Below are positions 18,201-26,130 of a DNA stretch of 64,000 nucleotides, one piece after another (the stretch's first letter is position 1; each line of letters opens with the position of its first letter). Position numbers and translations under genes: made by a program. Location of the stretch: contig NZ_JAKWBF010000001.1 of NCBI RefSeq assembly GCF_022513585.1, forward strand, positions 1 to 64,000. The letters are read 5' to 3'. The notes beneath the pieces are model-generated. The model did no database searches and was not told the DNA's origin. It was given only the letters and a program-made list of their open reading frames with translations. The DNA is from Gordonia gummivorans. GTDB lineage: Bacteria > Actinomycetota > Actinomycetes > Mycobacteriales > Mycobacteriaceae.

Positions 18201-18452
18201 GCGGCGTCGCTGTCGCCCGAGCGAACCTCGCCACCGCCGCAGCAACCGCGCGGAACCGGCGACCGGATGGACCGCGGTTTGTCGCCCGATGCCGTGCCGT
18301 CGGCTCCGACGGATTCGGCGCAGAGTCGCGAGACCGCCGATTCCGACGCGCCGGTGTCACGGCGCTCCCGCACCGACCGGCATGCGCGCTCCGAGGACGG
18401 CGGACAGATCAGCGTTCAGGATCTGTTGCGGCGCAGCAAGTCCGACTCCTAG
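15201..18452 (+). CDS. mmpL3: Trehalose monomycolate exporter MmpL3
   Basis: A 1083-aa RND transporter of the inner membrane that moves trehalose monomycolate to the periplasm for mycolic-acid envelope building. Motifs GKHLSQSGWFD, GGISEKYLPP, SVMKLLGDDCWWAPRW and the C-terminal VQDLLRRSK match mycobacterial MmpL3. The proton-relay Asp-Tyr pairs are present: D266-Y267 in TM4 and D654-Y655 in TM10. It starts at GTG 15201 after AAAGGAG. The cytoplasmic tail after about residue 770 is roughly 310 aa of Pro/Ala/Thr-rich sequence, much longer than in M. tuberculosis (944 aa in total). Its stop codon overlaps that of the convergent AI-2E gene. Confidence 0.96.
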   Translation: MFGAIGTFVYRMRFAVIAVMIALMAGLGLYGLDLGKHLSQSGWFDPTSESVKGSQYADAALGRDHRSDIILLITPPEGTTVDNPEFGAKVEDFVNDLIAAHPDIVNRQDPGIIDPFLQQAIQPAIQERAFTDDKRHAFISIGVAGNDDTTVLNNYKTIEPFFDDIAERFGLQGTTFELAGLQPVAGSMADGMDEDIRRAEVIALPIVAIMLFFIFGGVVAACLPVLIGGLTIAGSLGIMKVLALTTELNIFAQSVVTLIGLGIAIDYGLFIVSRFREELAEGYSTKAAVRRTVMTAGQTVVFSATIIVAALACLLIMPQGFLKSVAYGAIASVSLAALLSITVLPAILSILGPRIDALSIRTLMGWTVIPVTRKIFGDKRADAIDSRFTGRIKTRADVENGFWGKLSGWVMQHPVATAVPTVLLLLVLIIPFGGIQFGGISEKYLPPDNANRLAQEHFDEYFPTERTEEIKLVIVYDPNSADYDYKLQSIADQANKIPGFTKQFSTSPNDSQSAQYPGSDAWIFQMAAGLEDRDTAAQAIKDLRAIDTQGLQMYVAGTPALTQDSIDALMSRLPLMAVLLVLVTGFLMFLAFGSIVLPIKAALMSALGLGSTLGILTWIFVDGHGAEIANFTPGPLFAAVLVLIIAIVFGLSTDYEIFLLSRMVEARQKGASTTEAVRVGTAHTGRIITAAAAILVVVTGAFGLSDIVMMKYIAYGMIAALILDATVIRMLLVPSVMKLLGDDCWWAPRWMRVMQQKIGLGETVLDDEPDEMRDSAAAARTMSAGTLAAEAPTSVMERPRVARPAAMGPPPGRGPSGRIRREQPEPATVATSRPVRGRAVGAPGPARPTTPAPTTAAPTTAAPMAAPTTSVPAAAPTRGGPAGPPPGNPPRRPTPYRRPTTGRNSGPDTGGWRLGDGGIRLGDPQPATSQAPQPPGPPAAPTQGPAPQGPAPRTAPAPTAGPAGPSPVGPGPVGAPPTSPPPDSPLRRRPTLNDTGKRPLAASLSPERTSPPPQQPRGTGDRMDRGLSPDAVPSAPTDSAQSRETADSDAPVSRRSRTDRHARSEDGGQISVQDLLRRSKSDS

Positions 18453-19705
18453 GATCGCGGTTCCGGCGGGTCGTCGTCGGGTAGGACGGCGATGCCGTCG
18501 GCGTATTCGGCCCACGTCGGTGCGTCCCCGCTCGGTCCGATCCCGCCGGTTTCGTCCCACATCGGTTTGTCGGGTTCGGCCACGTACATGCGATCGTCCG
18601 ACGACAACCGCCCGTCGTCGGGCGAGGGTCGTGTGCTGGCCAGGTGGCGCACGGCGGTGTTGAGGAAGGCGATCAACGGCACCGCGAGCAGACCGCCGAT
18701 GATGCCCGCCGACACGATGCCGGCCGCGATCGCCAGCACCACCGCAACCGGATGCAACCGAACCGAACGGCCGAGGAGAAATGGTTGCAGCACATGGCTT
18801 TCCAGCTGCATCACGCCGATCACGATGGCGAGGGTGATCACCGCGGCGATCCAGCCGTTGGTCACCAGGGCGACGATGACGGCCAGCGTACCGCTCACCA
18901 ACGCGCCGACGATCGGGATGAACGCGCCCAGAAACACCAGCGACGCGAGCGGCAAGGCCAACGGAACCTGCAGGATCGCCAGTCCCACACCGATTCCCAA
19001 CGCGTCGACGAGCGCGACCACCACCGTTGCCCGGACATAGCCGATGAGGGTTCCGAACCCGGCGATCCCGGCGCCCCACACTCGGCGGCGGCTGGCCGCG
19101 GGGACCACTCCGACGAGAAACCGCCAGATCTGGCCTCCCCCATAGAGAAAGAAGATCAGCAGGAAGACGGTGAGCAGGGCGCCGGTCACGATCTCACCGG
19201 CTGTGGTCGCGGTGGCGAGCGCCCCCGAGGTCACCTTGTCCTGGTTGTGTTGCACGACGTCGAGGACGTCGGTTCCGGCGTTGCCCACCTGATCGGCGTT
19301 GATGTGCAGGGGGCCGTCGATCAGCCACTGCTTGGTGCGGTCGACGGTCAGCCGCACCTGGTCGGCGAGTTCGGGTACGCCCCGGACGAATTCGCGGATG
19401 ACAAAGGTGAGGACGGCGGCGAGCAGACCCAGCGCGACGACGATGACACCCAGCACCGCCAACGATCGGGGCACCCCGCGCCGATCGAGGGCGTCGACCA
19501 CCGGCACCAGCATGGCCGCGCCCAGCACGGCCAGCGCCACCGGGACCAGCACCTGCTCGAACTCGGAGAAGATCAGCAACAGCACGTAGGCGGCCGCTGC
19601 GATGACGAGCAGCCGCCAGCTCCACTCGGCGGTCGCACGAACAAGCGGGTGCACGCGGGACCGATCGAACACCGCCGGGTCACGTGTGGAATCGGAGTCC
19701 GTCAC
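18449..19705 (-). CDS. AI-2E/PerM family membrane protein
   Basis: A 418-aa polytopic protein of the AI-2E exporter/PerM family, with about eight TM helices. The typical block GGGQIWRFLVG is followed by FGTLIGYVRATVVVALVDALGIGVGLAIL and then GAFIPIVGAL. The same gene sits beside mmpL3 in M. tuberculosis (Rv0205, needed for persistence in some reports). I prefer GTG 19705; an ATG at 19759 would leave one base to the divergent gene. The stop lies inside a CTAG palindrome shared with the mmpL3 stop. The transported substrate is unknown. Confidence 0.85.
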   Translation of the reverse strand: MTDSDSTRDPAVFDRSRVHPLVRATAEWSWRLLVIAAAAYVLLLIFSEFEQVLVPVALAVLGAAMLVPVVDALDRRGVPRSLAVLGVIVVALGLLAAVLTFVIREFVRGVPELADQVRLTVDRTKQWLIDGPLHINADQVGNAGTDVLDVVQHNQDKVTSGALATATTAGEIVTGALLTVFLLIFFLYGGGQIWRFLVGVVPAASRRRVWGAGIAGFGTLIGYVRATVVVALVDALGIGVGLAILQVPLALPLASLVFLGAFIPIVGALVSGTLAVIVALVTNGWIAAVITLAIVIGVMQLESHVLQPFLLGRSVRLHPVAVVLAIAAGIVSAGIIGGLLAVPLIAFLNTAVRHLASTRPSPDDGRLSSDDRMYVAEPDKPMWDETGGIGPSGDAPTWAEYADGIAVLPDDDPPEPRS

Positions 19706-19760
19706 CCCATCTACCGTAGGCTCATCGGCGGGGCAAGGGACATGCCCTAGGGTGTCCACT

Positions 19761-20933
19761 ATGTCGTCGGAGGAAGCTGCACCCCGCAGCGCCCCGGCGC
19801 GGCCACGCTTCTGGTGGGTGCGCTGGACCCTGCTGGCGATCGTCGTGACCGTGCTCGCGGTCGAGATCTATCTCATCTGGCCGAAGCTCGAAGAGACCTG
19901 GTGGCGGATCGACGACCTCAAATGGCCGTGGATTCTCGCGTCGATTCTTGCGGCGCTGCTGTCGATGGACAGCTTCGCCCAGGTCCAACGCGCACTTCTG
20001 CGGTCCGCCGGCGTGGTCGTCAAGCAGTGGCAGTCGTTGTCGCTGATCCTCGCCGCGAACTCGGTCAGCCAGACGATGCCGGGTGGCCAGGTCCTCGCCC
20101 CTGCCTTCACCTATCGGGAGACCCGCAAATGGGGGGCGACGCCGGTGGTGGCGTCGTGGCAGGTGGTGATGTCGGGGTTGCTCGCCGGCATCGGCCTCGC
20201 GGTCCTCGGACTCGGTGGCGCGGTGCTCGCCGGGGCAAAGACCAGTCCATTCTCCGTGTTCTTCTCGGTGGCCGGGTTCCTCGCCGTGGCACTCGTCCTG
20301 CAGTTCTTGGCCAGTCATCCCGAGTCGTTGCGGTCGACGGGTATCCGGGTGCTGGGCTGGGTCAACCAGCTGCGCAGCAAGCCGGACAACCATGGCATCG
20401 ACAAGCTGTTGGAGACCCTCGAGCAGCTGCGCGCGGTGCAGCTCACCAAGCGCGACACCTCGATCGCGTTCGGGTGGAGCCTGTTCAACTGGGTTGCCGA
20501 CGTCGCCTGCCTGATGTTCGCGTGCTGGGCGGTGGGCGCCCATCCGAGCATCTCGGGTTTGATGGTCGCCTACGCCGCGGGCAAGGCGGTCGGAACGGCG
20601 GTCCCGCTGCTCCCGGGCGGCATCGGCGTGGTCGACGCGGTGCTCGTCCCGGCCCTGACCAGCGCGGGAATGCCGGCGACCGACGCGCTGACCGCCGTCC
20701 TCGTCTACCGGATGATCAGCTATGTGCTGGTCGCGGCGATCGGCTGGGTCGTGATCATGGTGATGTTCCGGCACCGCATCAAGACCGTCGACACACTCGA
20801 AGAAGAGATCACCCGCGACGAGGTCGCCGACCCCGACGATCGCGTTCAGGACGAATCCGACGATCCCGACCCACCGTGGGACGCCCCGCCATCCCCCGAG
20901 TCATCCCCCGATCGAACGACCGATGACCGCTGA
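19761..20933 (+). CDS. LPG-synthase TM-domain (YbhN/AglD-like) membrane protein
   Basis: A 390-aa integral membrane protein with about eight helices from residue 20 to 345. It matches the flippase-like domain of lysylphosphatidylglycerol synthases without the C-terminal aminoacyltransferase part. Conserved blocks are NSVSQTMPGGQV (near 97) and PLLPGGIGVVDAVL (near 285). The last 45 residues are acidic and cytoplasmic. ATG 19761 was chosen because sequence upstream of it is not conserved-looking. It occupies the place of Rv0204c next to the mmpL3 cluster. A lipid-flipping role is likely but unproven. Confidence 0.83.
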   Translation: MSSEEAAPRSAPARPRFWWVRWTLLAIVVTVLAVEIYLIWPKLEETWWRIDDLKWPWILASILAALLSMDSFAQVQRALLRSAGVVVKQWQSLSLILAANSVSQTMPGGQVLAPAFTYRETRKWGATPVVASWQVVMSGLLAGIGLAVLGLGGAVLAGAKTSPFSVFFSVAGFLAVALVLQFLASHPESLRSTGIRVLGWVNQLRSKPDNHGIDKLLETLEQLRAVQLTKRDTSIAFGWSLFNWVADVACLMFACWAVGAHPSISGLMVAYAAGKAVGTAVPLLPGGIGVVDAVLVPALTSAGMPATDALTAVLVYRMISYVLVAAIGWVVIMVMFRHRIKTVDTLEEEITRDEVADPDDRVQDESDDPDPPWDAPPSPESSPDRTTDDR

Positions 20934-20984
20934 GCGCGATCCTGACGTGCCAAGCGCAGCGCCGAGACGCTACCGTAATCCACC

Positions 20985-21437
20985 ATGGCGAGTTCGGACA
21001 CCGTAGAGCACACGCTCGCCCCGATGCGCGGGGTGGCGTCGGCACCGGTCGCCGCTCTCATCGACGCCGCAGCCATCACCGTTTTCGCCCTCATCGGGCG
21101 GGCCAGCCACGAAGAGGCCCTGTCGTTGATCGGCGTCGTGCAGACGTTGTGGCCGTTCCTCGTCGGCTGCGCCGCCGGCTGGTCGGTGACCTATGTGTAC
21201 TCGCATGTCCGGTCGAGCGACTTCTTCGGCCACGATTTCCGCCCCGACCGGGTGGTTCCGGTCGGTCTGGTGATCTGGTTCTGCACGGTCACCGTCGGGA
21301 TGATCGTGCGCTACATCCTGCACCAAGGCGTGGAAGTCGCGTTCGTCGTCGTGGCGGCAACCTTCCTCGCGCTGTTCCTGCTGGGATGGCGCCTTGCGTT
21401 CGCGGCACTCGCGCGACGCGCTCAGCGCAGTTCCTGA
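20985..21437 (+). CDS. DUF3054 membrane protein
   Basis: A 150-aa protein with four predicted TM helices. The family hallmark is the stretch GRASHEEALSLIGVVQTLWPFL followed by the Asp-Arg-Val-Val-Pro block before helix 3. DUF3054 proteins are small actinobacterial membrane proteins without a known function. It begins 51 bases after the LPG-synthase-type gene on the same strand and ends six bases from the convergent lipoprotein gene. Confidence 0.83.
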   Translation: MASSDTVEHTLAPMRGVASAPVAALIDAAAITVFALIGRASHEEALSLIGVVQTLWPFLVGCAAGWSVTYVYSHVRSSDFFGHDFRPDRVVPVGLVIWFCTVTVGMIVRYILHQGVEVAFVVVAATFLALFLLGWRLAFAALARRAQRSS

Positions 21438-21443
21438 CTCGCG

Positions 21444-23078
21444 CTACTTGATGGTGAAGTACTTCTGCGCCACCTGGAGTGCCGCCGTTCCCGACTTCGG
21501 TCCCTCGGTGTAGACGACGATCACCTTGCCGCCCTGCAAGCCCACGAACCATCCGGGGCCCTGCGGGCCGTTGGTGCCGACCAGTGCACGCAGGCCGGGC
21601 GCACGGGTCAGGTCACTCGCGTCGCCCTTCTTCGCGGTCAGCACCATCGCACGCTGGATCTGGTTGATCAGCGCCGGATCCAGTTCGCCGAGCGAACCGC
21701 CGACCACCTTGGTGGGGACGCCCTTGATGACGAAGGGCGCCGTGGACGTGAACTGTCCGGCGCCGCCGCGTGCGAGCGCCACACCGAGGGCTGCCATGTT
21801 CATCATCGACACGGTCTGACCGTGCTGGAAGTCGACGGTCGTCACGCCGGGCTGCCCTGGCATCGGCGCACTGGCACCCGGCACCGTCAGCTGGACGCCG
21901 AGCCCGAGCCGGTCGAGGATGGCCTCGCTGGACTCCTGGTTGGCCGCTGCCGCGCGTCCGACCGCGTCGAACACCGGATTGAGCGTGGTGCCCACCGGGA
22001 AGGCCTGGTCGACGTTGATGTTGCGTTGAGCCGCATAGGTGTTCTGGGCCATCCCCAGGATGCCGCCGGTGACGGCGTCGAGCGCGAGGATGGTGGCGGG
22101 CTGTCCGACCTCCACCGCGGCGTCACCGAGGGTGAGCTGCAGTGACTGATCGACGGTGGTGAACACGCTCGGCCCGGCCGGACCCTGCTCGCCGACGAGC
22201 TTGCGCGGCTTGATGCCCGGACCGACCATCTGTACCTGCCAGCCGGCGGTCGCGTCGCGGATGGCCTGCCAGTAGTTGGTCAGCCCCGACTCGAGCGGCG
22301 ACATGAGTCGACGGTCGGCCATCACGAGGGCGCCCGCCTTGTTGACGGTGACCCCGGGGATACGAGCCGGGTTGCCGGCGAGTACGCCCATGTCGGAGTC
22401 GCGCAGCACCACTGCCGTGACCGGCCTGCCGGCCGCCTCGTCGAGCTTGTTGGTGATGATCTGCGCGGTGACGAGCGGGGCGATCGGGGCGATGGCGCGT
22501 GCCAGCGCGCGGGCGGAGTTGTCCGGGTTCCGGGTGCGGGCCGGGTCGAGGATGAGCTCGTTGACCGGCTGCAAGACCATGAACGCCTTGCCGGTACGGC
22601 TGCGAACGGACGGTGCCGGGGTCGCGTCGGTGCGGATCTCGCGCAGCATTCCGCCCGCGGGCAGACCCGGATAGATGATCGACGGTTCCCACGTCACCTT
22701 CCACCCGGTCGAGAGGTGTCGGGCGGTGCCGTTGCTGGTGGTCTCGAACTTCCGGCCCTTGTCCCAGGTGTAGGTGGTCTTGAGGGCGAACGACGCCGTG
22801 CCGTCGCTGTATTCGACGGGGTTGCGCACCTCGACGTGCACGCTGTTGGCCCGCATCGCCTGAAGGGTCGCGGTGAGCGCCTCCCCGGCCTGACCAGGTG
22901 CGGTGGTGAACTGCGCGGCACCACCGGCATCCTGTTTGTTCAACGCGGACGCATAGCCTCTCATCGCGGCTGCGGCCCCGGTGTCGTCTGTTCCGGTGAT
23001 TCCACACGAGGACACAGCGACAGCGATTCCGAGCGCGGCACAAGTCGCGAGGATCGCGCACTTGACCCAGATCTTCAT
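21444..23078 (-). CDS. Penicillin-binding-like lipoprotein lacking catalytic motifs
   Basis: A 544-aa exported lipoprotein. The signal peptide ends in a lipobox AVAVSSC. It then has an NTF2-like (MecA_N) domain at about 30-140, a PBP dimerisation-type region at about 150-310, and a shortened transpeptidase domain from about 320. The SxxK position is T364-T-L-N367, the segment that should carry SxN is deleted, and the KTG position reads LVG. The protein therefore should not acylate peptidoglycan or beta-lactams. Mycobacterial PbpC (Rv2864c) has the same layout with intact motifs. The start at ATG 23078 has no strong ribosome binding site. A scaffold or regulatory role is inference. Confidence 0.8.
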   Translation of the reverse strand: MKIWVKCAILATCAALGIAVAVSSCGITGTDDTGAAAAMRGYASALNKQDAGGAAQFTTAPGQAGEALTATLQAMRANSVHVEVRNPVEYSDGTASFALKTTYTWDKGRKFETTSNGTARHLSTGWKVTWEPSIIYPGLPAGGMLREIRTDATPAPSVRSRTGKAFMVLQPVNELILDPARTRNPDNSARALARAIAPIAPLVTAQIITNKLDEAAGRPVTAVVLRDSDMGVLAGNPARIPGVTVNKAGALVMADRRLMSPLESGLTNYWQAIRDATAGWQVQMVGPGIKPRKLVGEQGPAGPSVFTTVDQSLQLTLGDAAVEVGQPATILALDAVTGGILGMAQNTYAAQRNINVDQAFPVGTTLNPVFDAVGRAAAANQESSEAILDRLGLGVQLTVPGASAPMPGQPGVTTVDFQHGQTVSMMNMAALGVALARGGAGQFTSTAPFVIKGVPTKVVGGSLGELDPALINQIQRAMVLTAKKGDASDLTRAPGLRALVGTNGPQGPGWFVGLQGGKVIVVYTEGPKSGTAALQVAQKYFTIK

Positions 23079-23273
23079 GTTCACAATTTTCACTCTTGTC
23101 ACACGCGATTTCGATCCCTTGAGCTTCCATTCGGGGATCGGAGCGGTCACAATCGTGTCTCGCGGCGCTGTTCGTGCGGGGGTGACGGCCGGCCGGGAAT
23201 GGCGTGGGCCGTGCGGAACTCGCGTATCTGCCCTGGTCGCCAGAGCGCGCTCACCGGCTGTCCATAATGGATC

Positions 23274-24011
23274 ATGACGGTTTCCCTGATCCGAGGACCC
23301 GAGCGCGCGGTGACGGCCACCGAGTGGCTGGTGTCCCGCCATAGCTTCTCCTTCGGAGACCACTACGACCCATACAACACCCACTACGGAGTGCTGTTGG
23401 CCATTAACGACGATTTGGTGTCGCCGGGCCACGGGTTCGATTCACATGCTCACCAGGAGACCGAGATCGTCACTTGGGTAGTCGAGGGCACGCTGGTTCA
23501 CCGCGATTCCGCGGGGCACTGCGGGGTCCTCTATCCCGGCCTCGCACAGCGGATGAGTGCGGGTTCGGGCGTCCGGCATTCCGAACGCAACGACCCCTGG
23601 CCCGACCTCTCCGATTCCGGCCGCTCGCCGGTGCGCTACATCCAGATGTGGGTGATGCCCGACAACCACGGTCTCGAGCCGTCGTACGAACAGGCTAACG
23701 TCTCCGACCTGCTTCGTCCGGGCAAACTCGTGCCGGTCGCCTCCGGCGAGGACGGTGTCGACTCCGCGATCCGTATCGCCAACGCCGGCGCGACCCTCTA
23801 CGCGGCGCGCCTGACACCGGGGCAGTGTGTCGAGGTTCCGCCGGCACGCTTCACCCACGTGTTCGTGACCGCCGGCGAGGTCGTGATCGGCGACGATCGG
23901 CTTGGCGACGGCGACGCCCTGCGCGCCGACGACGCCGACGGGCTGGCCATCACGGCGACCTCCGACGCCGAGGTCCTCGTCTGGGCGATGAACAAGCGAC
24001 TCGGCGAGTAG
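23274..24011 (+). CDS. Pirin family protein
   Basis: A 245-aa bicupin. The N-terminal cupin has the metal-binding set: His in FDSHAHQE (residues 56-60) and the His/Glu of SGVRHSE (about 101-104). The C-terminal cupin lacks a metal site, as is normal. Bacterial pirins act as quercetinases or as regulators of metabolic enzymes. It reads away from the PBP-like lipoprotein across 195 bases that hold both promoters. A strong palindrome follows its stop. Confidence 0.9.
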   Translation: MTVSLIRGPERAVTATEWLVSRHSFSFGDHYDPYNTHYGVLLAINDDLVSPGHGFDSHAHQETEIVTWVVEGTLVHRDSAGHCGVLYPGLAQRMSAGSGVRHSERNDPWPDLSDSGRSPVRYIQMWVMPDNHGLEPSYEQANVSDLLRPGKLVPVASGEDGVDSAIRIANAGATLYAARLTPGQCVEVPPARFTHVFVTAGEVVIGDDRLGDGDALRADDADGLAITATSDAEVLVWAMNKRLGE

Positions 24012-24051
24012 CGCCCCGACCGACTCGCCCGGCCAGGAATCGAGTCGAGTT

Positions 24052-24085
24052 GGAGAACGCGAGTGCTGCAGCACTCGCGTTCTCC
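24052..24085. terminator. Perfect 34-bp palindrome, bidirectional terminator
   Basis: Two 17-base arms meet at CTGCAG with no unpaired base in the DNA palindrome. It lies between the convergent pirin (ends 24011) and hydrolase (ends 24124) genes, so a hairpin can form in either transcript. No long T-run follows, as is common for actinobacterial terminators. Confidence 0.8.
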
Positions 24086-24123
24086 GATTCGGCACCGGTT
24101 GTCGCGAGTCGTGTCCCTCTCGG

Positions 24124-25350
24124 TCAGGCCAGCTTGACGTCGAGCCAGTCGAACATGCGCTGGTCGGTCATTGCGCGGGCCATCGGCTGGCAATGCCAAC
24201 TCGCCCCATCGGCGGCGGTGAACTCCATCAGTTCCGCTCCTCCTCCGACCATGCCGACGAGCCGAGCCGACTGTCCGGGCCAGAACTGTTCGTGTTCCGG
24301 AGCAGTGACCAGCATCGGGGTTCTGATCTGGGCGGCGAGTTCGTCGGTGAGCCGGTACTCCTGGACCGCCACATAGGTTTCGAAGTATCCAGTGGCACCA
24401 TAAGGCCTTGCCCGCCAATCGAATTCACGCTTCGTTGCCGAGCTGAGCTTCATTCCGATACCCATGTCGCGGTCGAATGAGTCACGCTTGCCCGCAGCGA
24501 GTTCCGTGCGCAGTGGGCTCGGCAGCTTGTCCATCCAACTCGTTGCGACGTCGACGACGCCGGGATCGGCGATGGCCGCACGATACCGGTGCTCGAAGGC
24601 AAGCGAGCGCGGCACCCAGTAGCCTGCCTGCGAGATTCCGTACAGCGCGAGACGATCCGAGTCGACGCCGGGTTGTTGCAGTACGACATCGGTGACCGGC
24701 GTCAGCACCGCTTCCCAGTCGGGCCGGAACGGTATCTGGTGTTCGAACAGCATGGATTGCTGACCGGGCCCGTCGAACATGACGACGTTGTACCCGCGTT
24801 CGAGCGCGCCGCGTGCGGCGGCACTCCACTGACCGGACACCGCGCCGTCGCTGCCGTTGATCATGACCAGCGTGGGCCGGCCGCCATCAGGGTGCAGCGG
24901 TGCGAGAAACCAGCCCGGCAACGTCGTGTCCTCGTACGGGATCGTGAGTCGATGAGCATCGAACGGGCCGTGGTCGATGAACGATTCCCATGCGGCGCGA
25001 TGCTCCCGGAACACCGGCAGCCGCTGTTCGGCGGTGGGCAACTCGTCGACCGCGTCGACCGCCATCGAAAGATAGTTCGCCGCACGTAGGTACGCCCATG
25101 CCGCGCTGACCCGGTGGCCGCCTGCGGCGCTGGCGTCGGCCTCGTGGCGCACGCGCCGGCCGAGTCGGAGCCAGGCGTCGAACCAGGCCTGTCCGCCGCC
25201 CTTGAGTCCGCTGATGGTGGCGAGAACCTCGCCAACGTCGGCGCCGCCGGCGTTGGAGGTGCCGAGCAGGCAACGGACGGAGTAGTCGCGGCCCTCGTCG
25301 GAATAGAAGCCGGTGTCGTAAGCGGTATGTGTTGCGTGAGGTAGTTGCAT
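24124..25350 (-). CDS. Alpha/beta hydrolase of the FrsA/DHPON-hydrolase type
   Basis: A 408-aa hydrolase. A helical N-terminal domain of about 130 residues precedes the alpha/beta core. The nucleophile elbow is GISQAGYW near residue 235, and the likely catalytic His is in DGASWHCQ near residue 385. This layout is that of 2,6-dihydroxypseudooxynicotine hydrolase and FrsA-like proteins, which cleave C-C or ester bonds. The start ATG 25350 places the protein at the usual family length. It is monocistronic, with terminators or promoters at both ends. The substrate is unknown. Confidence 0.83.
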   Translation of the reverse strand: MQLPHATHTAYDTGFYSDEGRDYSVRCLLGTSNAGGADVGEVLATISGLKGGGQAWFDAWLRLGRRVRHEADASAAGGHRVSAAWAYLRAANYLSMAVDAVDELPTAEQRLPVFREHRAAWESFIDHGPFDAHRLTIPYEDTTLPGWFLAPLHPDGGRPTLVMINGSDGAVSGQWSAAARGALERGYNVVMFDGPGQQSMLFEHQIPFRPDWEAVLTPVTDVVLQQPGVDSDRLALYGISQAGYWVPRSLAFEHRYRAAIADPGVVDVATSWMDKLPSPLRTELAAGKRDSFDRDMGIGMKLSSATKREFDWRARPYGATGYFETYVAVQEYRLTDELAAQIRTPMLVTAPEHEQFWPGQSARLVGMVGGGAELMEFTAADGASWHCQPMARAMTDQRMFDWLDVKLA

Positions 25351-25425
25351 GCCTTCGACTCTGCAGCGCGGCCGATGGCAACACATCCGTCAACTGACGC
25401 AGATTTCGCCGCCAGACGTCGACCG

Positions 25426-26130
25426 TCAATCGGTGAGCGCGTGAAGGTTCTTCGCGGTCGGCGACTTCTCCACCGACTCGGGGTCGGGATAGGTCTGCAG
25501 TAGACGGTCGGCGGTTCCCGACGTGGTGACCGTGAACCAGTAGTGCTCGTTGCGGTAGTGATGGAAGCGATGATTGCGCCAGGTCGCCCGGTAGAGGCGG
25601 GTCTTGGGTTTGTAGTCCGTGTGGATCAGGTAGTGCGTCCACTCGTACACGATGCCCAGAAGTCCGAGAACCACCATGAAGGTGAGCCCACGTTCGACGC
25701 TGCGAAAGAGCACCAGCCCGACCACGAGCGCCGCCACCAGCACCGGTATCAACGCCCGCCACGGGATGAAGATGAGCGGGATGTCGCGCGGATCCTGATG
25801 GTGCTCACGGTGTTTGCGCGCGAGCAGGGTGTCGAGGGTGACCGGCCCGAGCCGCTTGGGCCGCCAGTGCAGGATGAAGACATGGATCAGCCACTCGGCG
25901 ATCGGGAACACCGCGACCATCACGACGGGTACGACAAGATCCGCGACACCCCAGCCGCCGACCCAGACCCGAGCGACCACGGACGCGACCAGGAATGCCG
26001 AAATCATCCAGGGCGACGGATGTTTCACGAATTCGGCCAAGGCCGACGCGAGGGTCACGTTTCGCCGCGACGCCCGCAGACGACGCTCGTCGCTCTCGAC
26101 GCGACGCCGCGCCTGATCCGGGGTTTTCAT
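25426..26130 (-). CDS. Fatty acid hydroxylase/sterol desaturase superfamily protein
   Basis: A 234-aa membrane diiron enzyme. Histidine motifs line up in order: HVFILH, HREHH, HYLIH and HRFHHYRNEH, with hydrophobic helices between them (about 35-85 and 130-160). Such enzymes hydroxylate or desaturate lipids at the membrane surface. The gene starts at 26130 inside the ATGA overlap with the upstream GntR gene, so the regulator and enzyme are one operon. The substrate is not known; a fatty acid or carotenoid is most likely. Confidence 0.85.
   Translation of the reverse strand: MKTPDQARRRVESDERRLRASRRNVTLASALAEFVKHPSPWMISAFLVASVVARVWVGGWGVADLVVPVVMVAVFPIAEWLIHVFILHWRPKRLGPVTLDTLLARKHREHHQDPRDIPLIFIPWRALIPVLVAALVVGLVLFRSVERGLTFMVVLGLLGIVYEWTHYLIHTDYKPKTRLYRATWRNHRFHHYRNEHYWFTVTTSGTADRLLQTYPDPESVEKSPTAKNLHALTD

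Noticed and set aside
20815-20940. A separate acidic small gene at the end of the LPG-synthase-type gene
   Set aside because: It is in frame with, and best read as, the acidic C-terminal tail of the membrane protein.
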